Assembly (NCBI GenBank): GCA_030407315.1
Contig: JALQPE010001740.1
Span: 186,001 to 250,000, forward strand
DNA: 64,000 nucleotides
Origin: Asparagopsis taxiformis
Lineage: Eukaryota > Rhodophyta > Florideophyceae > Bonnemaisoniales > Bonnemaisoniaceae
Direction: 5' to 3'
In this document: one piece after another, positions 59,338 through 64,000 of the stretch
Layout: each line of letters begins with the position of its first letter
Position numbering within the stretch: the stretch's first letter is position 1
Notes under the pieces: generated by a model
Database searches by the model: none
What the model was told of the DNA's origin: nothing
The model's input: only the letters and a program-made list of their open reading frames with translations
Position numbers and translations under genes: made by a program

Positions 59338-62300
59338 TCATACAGCGTGCTCCCCCTGCAACCTCTCATACAGCGCGACCAATCGCACGTCCTCAAAGTC
59401 CATCACATTCATACGTCGACACGCCTCTGCCCTACCGACGACAATTGCCACGCATTGCGCGCGCGAAACCGCCACATTGATACGATTCTCTCTCAACGCA
59501 AACCGCAGTCCCTTTCTGACGCGCCGTTCATTCGCGTCCACCACTTCATCCTGCCCCGAGGTGCACGTAGAAATCACGACAACAGCCGCCTGCGCGCCCT
59601 GGAACCGATCCACCGTTCCGACGCGTGCACGCGGCATCGCTGTCGATATCGCGCATACCTGCGCGTTGTACGGCGCGACAATCAGCACGTCCTCCCATTG
59701 CAACGCACGTGTCGCACATCCGTGCACCCGGACGCTACAACGCAACAATTCATCCATGACACGCTGCACGACTGTTACTTCCGCCGCGTCATGGTGCGTC
59801 CCGAATTGCGCCCCATCAGTTCCGTCCCCGATATTTTCGCTGCCGATAAAGGAAATTCCTGCGCCCGCGCGTACGAGATGCGCGTCGCTTGGCGCCAGCA
59901 ATTCATTGTCCGTGCAGCGCGTCGCCGCCGATAACGCACCGTCATAGAACGCGTCCGATATGAATGAGCAGATGTTCGGATGCATGCGGTAGGATACTTC
60001 GAGGAATAGACCGTGTTCGATCGGCACTGTGATACTGTCCCGCACGATATAAGATAGACATGACGTCCCTGATGCGCCGATGTGCGCGCCGCGAATTGGC
60101 ATTTCTAGCTGCTGTTGGTCTCCTGTTAGCACTGCGTATTTCGCGCATCCTGCCATGGCGATGAAATTGGCAGTGGGCACCTGACTCGCTTCGTCGATGA
60201 ATAGATAGTCAAACAGTCCCTCCGCTTGCTCGCGTGACAGTTGGTAGCATGTTGCTCCCACTAATACGCCACCATTGCTGTCTTGTATGTGCAAATCATT
60301 GATGCTCCGTTTCAGTTTACAGTCCTTGTTCATGCTGGCTGTGCCGAGCTTCCATGCGACATCTTTCGTCACCCCTGATCCAATGCACGCGCTCAGTAGA
60401 TTGTCAATTGCTGCGTGCGAATTAGAGCTTACAGCTACTTTCTTGCCGTGTTGCATCACCAGTTGGGATATCACCTTGCCGGACAGATACGTTTTCCCGC
60501 TCCCGGGCGGCCCTTGAATTACCAATGTGCAGCTTTCTTGTCTTGACGCGAGGAATTCGGTTAGATTTTCAGGTAAAGCATCTCCAGTCTGGAATAGGTG
60601 CTCTAGATCGCCATCAATGTATTCCTCGTTCACAGCCTTTCTCCGCAGAAATGCTTCAATGAGAGATACTTTTTCATCTGAACTGTCGTTAACCAAGCGT
60701 TCCGCCGATCGCAGCACACTCTGTCGCAGCGGGCCACTGCAAATACTGAGGCCGTCACTACTGATCAGACAACCAAATTTCGGCGGTGTAAAGTTACTTT
60801 TTCTGCCAGCGGAGAGCGTTATTATTCCCATTCCATTCTCAGCTGCGTTGTCTATGCTTTTCACTGTCATGAAACTTGATATCATATTTGCATCGCCGCT
60901 GTTCAACGCGTTGTTCGCGCATGGTGCCACAAATGCAACGCTACTATCTGAGGACAGTACAAACGGTTGTTGCATACTGAATAAATATTTGTGCAGCGTC
61001 TTTGGCGCTCGCTTCCCAGCACTTGGAGCCGTTGTAGTACCAATTAGCCTAATAGAAGTTAGACATTCATCGTCTTCCCTCAGTGCATCAAAATTGGATC
61101 GATATGCCAATTTCACTCGCTCGTAAAACTCACGCCGCACTGGAGCTGATTCCAGTACGTAGAAATGTAGAAGGTTTGACAATGTTTGTCTCACTTGAGC
61201 GTTCATTTTCCTGTTATGCTGTAACAGCATTGCACTTAAGTCAATGCTTCTTTGAATGCATGCCGAGTCCTTCACCTTTAGGTCATAGGTTGCACCACAT
61301 GCACCAGGTAAAAGTTTTGCCTCTGTTTCTTGCTCATCGTCACCTTCGGCACTTGCCGTCTCCGTAGGTTCCTCTGTGATGTCGCCGCAGGGCAGTTTGT
61401 CTCGAAGCCAACTGACGACTTGTTGCAAACTTTCACAATCCTGCCGGTTGTACTTCAAAATGTCATCTAGAATTTCATCTCCAGTCTCCAGAGGTGGAAT
61501 ACCAACTTCCGCGTCAGATTCAGGGAAGAACTGTTCTCTCCACTCGTAATACATTCCAACAGAGGACTCTGCATCAGCTAGTTCGTCACCTTCCCGCGAA
61601 ACCCCTACAAGTTTCTCCACTTTCTTGATAGAGTAACTCGGTTCGCCGACGACAATTTCAGACTTGACGACTTTGTAAATGTCTATAAATCTATTGCCCT
61701 CTACAAGGGACTCAAAATATTGTGCCGCTGCATGCCCAGCATCAGATGTGACGCGCGTCCCAATACGTCGCAGAGCTGTTACTTCGTAATGGCCGTAATG
61801 GAAAATGTGTGGTTGTGGTCTACCAGCTTCACGTTCGCCATTAAACACTTCTTGTATCCAATTCATAAGGCCTACAAATGCTGTTTCCTCCTGCTCCCTA
61901 TTATGTGCCCACCAAAAGTTGAAATTCGTGCTACTGGCCATTTTGACGCCGAACAGATATTCCAGCCCACCATCTGGCATGAGCGGAAACCCTTCCATGT
62001 CAAAATACATTTCAGCAGGAGATGCGGACGGCAGGACGAAAAGCTTACTCTCCGGTTTGACAAGTTCATAGGATGTTGGAGAGCCGCCATTCAACCTGGT
62101 TGCATATTGCATCTGCGCCTGCTTGTGTAATTTTTTTAGCGTGAGACTGGCAGACGCTGCCTTAATACAATGACTGACGTCTTCTGCGCTCATCTCTGCA
62201 AATTCTCGCAGGGTATTTACATTGGTCACCGCTTCTATTTCAGCTGCCTGCGCACGTGTGATACCTGCAACAAGCAGAAGAGAGTCTCTATCTTCAAGTT

Positions 62301-63276
62301 GCTTCTCTGCATAAGTCGACCATGGCGACAACTTGTCTGTAGGTGCATCTGGTAATGGCACGGGTGCGCTTTCGTCAAACGCTTCAAGAAAAGCATGGAA
62401 ATCATGGGACGTACGCCTGTAAAGATAGTGCAGTGTGCGAGATGGAATGGAGGTGGGGGGTTTTTCAGGCGGTCCGAGCCACAAATAAGTACGCTTCGAC
62501 ACAACAAGATTCATGTGAGCAATCATTGCGGAAAGCAGTGCGTTGTATACAGCGGCTTGGATTGCATAATCGGGACGCTGTGTTGACGACAGCTTTATTT
62601 CACATACTGTGTATGAAGCTTCCTGTTCTGGGATTAGTGCTGTTCGCTGGAAAGGATCGAGACTGTTCAGGATTAGCATATCTGCGTATCCAGTAAACGT
62701 GTGATCACGCAATGCGGCACCGATAATCAGAGGAGTACGACGAAGAATAGCAGATTCAGTTAGTGAGTATCGCTCCGGACTTGCAAATGGAACGTGGTAT
62801 ACTATCTGCTCCTCTCGTAAGGAGGGGTTTGCAGATGTTATAAGATCAAGAATGTGCTGAATGGCACGCCTCTCATGTGCTTGACCAGCACGCGAGAGGG
62901 CGCCATCCAGGAGAGATGGAGTGTCTGGAACAATGTATGGAGGGAGTTTGTTTCGACGTCTGAGCTCAGACAAATGTGAACTGAAGAGTGACTTTCGGAA
63001 AAGAACGAGATCATACGGCGTGCGTAAGCGCTGGCGTGAAGGGCTTGGAGGCCTCGGAGATGAAGATTGAAATTGGGAATTTGACTGTGGTGGCAATTCA
63101 GTTCGAGTACAAGTGTAGCGCCATCTGGATTTGATCGGCACTGGAAACTGAATCGGAACTAGGAAGGATGTTCGCAAGGAAACGCGATGTAGAGGGATCA
63201 GGGGGCAAGAGGAGGGGAATGCATGTCGCGGCAGAGAGCCCCGATGGCTACAGCCGATGACAAATGATACAGACAT
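59338..63276 (-). CDS. TM0106-type RecB nuclease / RNase H-like / SF1 helicase fusion, organelle leader
   Basis: 1312 aa from the Met of MSVSFVIGCSHR; the longer frame begins with TTG. The first about 80 residues are Ser/Pro/Arg rich and almost free of acids, so an organelle (likely plastid) leader is inferred. Then: RecB-like nuclease with Asp in GYADMLILN and Glu/Lys in CEIKLSSTQ (about 195-235); a YprB-type RNase H-like exonuclease domain (DMEGFPLMPDGGLEYLFGVK about 425, HYGHYEVTALRRIG, YNRQDCESLQQVVSWL about 620); and a UPF1/DNA2-like SF1 helicase (Walker A VIQGPPGSGKTYLS about 920, LFIDEASQVPTA, SYRMHPNICSFI, VDRFQGAQAAVVVIS, ENRINVAVSRAQCV). This three-part order is the bacterial TM0106 family. 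DNA repair in the organelle is inferred. All ATPase motifs are intact. Confidence 0.87.
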   Translation of the reverse strand: MSVSFVIGCSHRGSLPRHAFPSSCPLIPLHRVSLRTSFLVPIQFPVPIKSRWRYTCTRTELPPQSNSQFQSSSPRPPSPSRQRLRTPYDLVLFRKSLFSSHLSELRRRNKLPPYIVPDTPSLLDGALSRAGQAHERRAIQHILDLITSANPSLREEQIVYHVPFASPERYSLTESAILRRTPLIIGAALRDHTFTGYADMLILNSLDPFQRTALIPEQEASYTVCEIKLSSTQRPDYAIQAAVYNALLSAMIAHMNLVVSKRTYLWLGPPEKPPTSIPSRTLHYLYRRTSHDFHAFLEAFDESAPVPLPDAPTDKLSPWSTYAEKQLEDRDSLLLVAGITRAQAAEIEAVTNVNTLREFAEMSAEDVSHCIKAASASLTLKKLHKQAQMQYATRLNGGSPTSYELVKPESKLFVLPSASPAEMYFDMEGFPLMPDGGLEYLFGVKMASSTNFNFWWAHNREQEETAFVGLMNWIQEVFNGEREAGRPQPHIFHYGHYEVTALRRIGTRVTSDAGHAAAQYFESLVEGNRFIDIYKVVKSEIVVGEPSYSIKKVEKLVGVSREGDELADAESSVGMYYEWREQFFPESDAEVGIPPLETGDEILDDILKYNRQDCESLQQVVSWLRDKLPCGDITEEPTETASAEGDDEQETEAKLLPGACGATYDLKVKDSACIQRSIDLSAMLLQHNRKMNAQVRQTLSNLLHFYVLESAPVRREFYERVKLAYRSNFDALREDDECLTSIRLIGTTTAPSAGKRAPKTLHKYLFSMQQPFVLSSDSSVAFVAPCANNALNSGDANMISSFMTVKSIDNAAENGMGIITLSAGRKSNFTPPKFGCLISSDGLSICSGPLRQSVLRSAERLVNDSSDEKVSLIEAFLRRKAVNEEYIDGDLEHLFQTGDALPENLTEFLASRQESCTLVIQGPPGSGKTYLSGKVISQLVMQHGKKVAVSSNSHAAIDNLLSACIGSGVTKDVAWKLGTASMNKDCKLKRSINDLHIQDSNGGVLVGATCYQLSREQAEGLFDYLFIDEASQVPTANFIAMAGCAKYAVLTGDQQQLEMPIRGAHIGASGTSCLSYIVRDSITVPIEHGLFLEVSYRMHPNICSFISDAFYDGALSAATRCTDNELLAPSDAHLVRAGAGISFIGSENIGDGTDGAQFGTHHDAAEVTVVQRVMDELLRCSVRVHGCATRALQWEDVLIVAPYNAQVCAISTAMPRARVGTVDRFQGAQAAVVVISTCTSGQDEVVDANERRVRKGLRFALRENRINVAVSRAQCVAIVVGRAEACRRMNVMDFEDVRLVALYERLQGEHAV

Positions 63277-63536
63277 TGGCACACTGGCTCGCGGTGATGG
63301 CAAGGACCCGCTCAGTTGTGCATCTGCTTTATGACGTTCGGAGAAAATATAAAAAAAAGGGCCAACTAGCAGATGTCGTCTTACAACAATAATATTCCAG
63401 ACACACCATCGTTTGGGACATTCGTGTAGATGTCTCCCACTTCCAGTGCCAGACTTTGATCAGCTCAGATCATACGGAGACTAATTCGCAGGGCTGGGCT
63501 TCATATCCTTGCAATTGCAGTGGCAGTTAACTCAAA
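63277..63536. promoter_or_regulatory. divergent intergenic region, nuclease-helicase / Na+/H+ exchanger
   Basis: 260 bp between divergent starts. A TATA-like AATATAAAAAAAA tract lies at about 63345-63357, and an ATGACGTTC ACGT-core site near 63331. Confidence 0.4.
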
Positions 63537-64000
63537 ATGGAACCACCCGAGTCTGCGCATCGTTACGATCAATCCCCAAATGGTGTCCGCCCAGCTCTAT
63601 CTGCGCCATCCGAGCTGTCCGAATTCCTGGAAGACGATACAGATCAACTGAGAAGCCATCAGCAGCCTTCATATGCCAGCACTACTCCATCCCGTCGCTC
63701 CAAGTCGTTTTACATCGTCATAGCACTCTTGCTTTTCTCCTTGGCAGTATCCGTATGGACATCCCACTCTTCCAAACGCGCAGCCGCTCAATGCCCAGAT
63801 TGCAATTGCGGACGAGAAGGAGGCGTACCCCCGCTATCAAAGGAAGGCGCAGAGGCGATGCTAGGAACTGGTCTATCCTTGTTCACGCTGCAGCTCATTT
63901 TGTGTGTGTTCGCAACATACATTCTTGTACAGAATCAACTTATATATCTGCCTGCTTGTATCGCTTACGTGCTGCTTGGGATCTTGGTGGGTAGCTTAGT
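63537..64000 (+). CDS. probable Na+/H+ exchanger (CPA1/NHE), 3' end outside window
   Basis: Open from the ATG at 63537 to the right edge, 154 codons, so no stop is seen. Start MEPPESAHRYDQSP; a Ser/Pro-rich cytosolic stretch of about 50 residues, a first membrane segment (FYIVIALLLFSLAVSVW, about 59-75), a Cys-containing loop (CPDCNCG), then hydrophobic GLSLFTLQLILCVFATYILV and YLPACIAYVLLGILVGSL. 'NQ..YLP.C..YVLLG+.VG' is the opening of the NHE/NHX transporter domain, which swaps Na+ or K+ for H+. Only about two membrane segments of the transporter core are visible, so the family is likely but not proven. Divergent from the nuclease-helicase gene. Confidence 0.6.
   Translation, partial: MEPPESAHRYDQSPNGVRPALSAPSELSEFLEDDTDQLRSHQQPSYASTTPSRRSKSFYIVIALLLFSLAVSVWTSHSSKRAAAQCPDCNCGREGGVPPLSKEGAEAMLGTGLSLFTLQLILCVFATYILVQNQLIYLPACIAYVLLGILVGSL

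Overview
The window looks like nuclear DNA of a compact, intron-poor photosynthetic eukaryote. I favour a red alga (inference), because nearly every gene is one long exon and intergenic gaps are short. Several proteins carry plastid- or mitochondrion-like N-terminal leaders: LeuD, alanyl-tRNA synthetase, an FtsH/m-AAA protease, and a bacterial-type nuclease-helicase. Eukaryotic core proteins (ORC1, DDX11, CTU1, PEX13, eS12, eL41, CWC21/SRRM2) exclude a prokaryote. GC is moderate. There is no phage, IS element, CRISPR array, rRNA or confident tRNA.

Layout. 0-8 kb: 3' part of a C-terminal processing protease, a poorly resolved HUS1-like region, a Sel1-repeat protein, and two tandem sucrose-transporter-type MFS paralogues. 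8-24 kb: NAD(P)HX dehydratase, a sulfotransferase-like type II membrane protein, CWC21/SRRM2, a giant Sel1-repeat protein, a CRAL-TRIO protein and a codanin-1-like protein with a candidate ASF1-binding motif. 24-33 kb: eL41 (25 aa), plastid LeuD, a bZIP factor, a complex I NDUFB11-like subunit, a small plastid protein, PEX13, a PTPS-like protein and eS12. 33-50 kb: ORC1, glycolipid transfer protein, S-formylglutathione hydrolase, a monoglyceride-lipase-like hydrolase, a membrane-anchored beta-propeller protein, CTU1, m-AAA protease, an AN1 zinc-finger protein and AlaRS. 50-64 kb: a disordered nuclear-type protein, DDX11 helicase, a secreted acidic Cys-rich protein, a small orphan, a TM0106-type nuclease/RNase H-like/helicase fusion, and the 5' end of a probable Na+/H+ exchanger that runs off the window.

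Main result of reading the DNA directly: five genes are split by short GT-AG introns (63-107 bp) and only make family sense after splicing: NDUFB11-like, the small plastid protein, PTPS-like, GLTP, and S-formylglutathione hydrolase, whose catalytic His lies in exon 2. eL41 is too short for usual ORF calling. The genes are mostly unrelated housekeeping functions; themes that recur are organelle proteostasis and translation, DNA replication/repair/chromatin (ORC1, DDX11, codanin-like, possible HUS1) and Sel1 scaffolds. I do not see a coordinated operon-like system.
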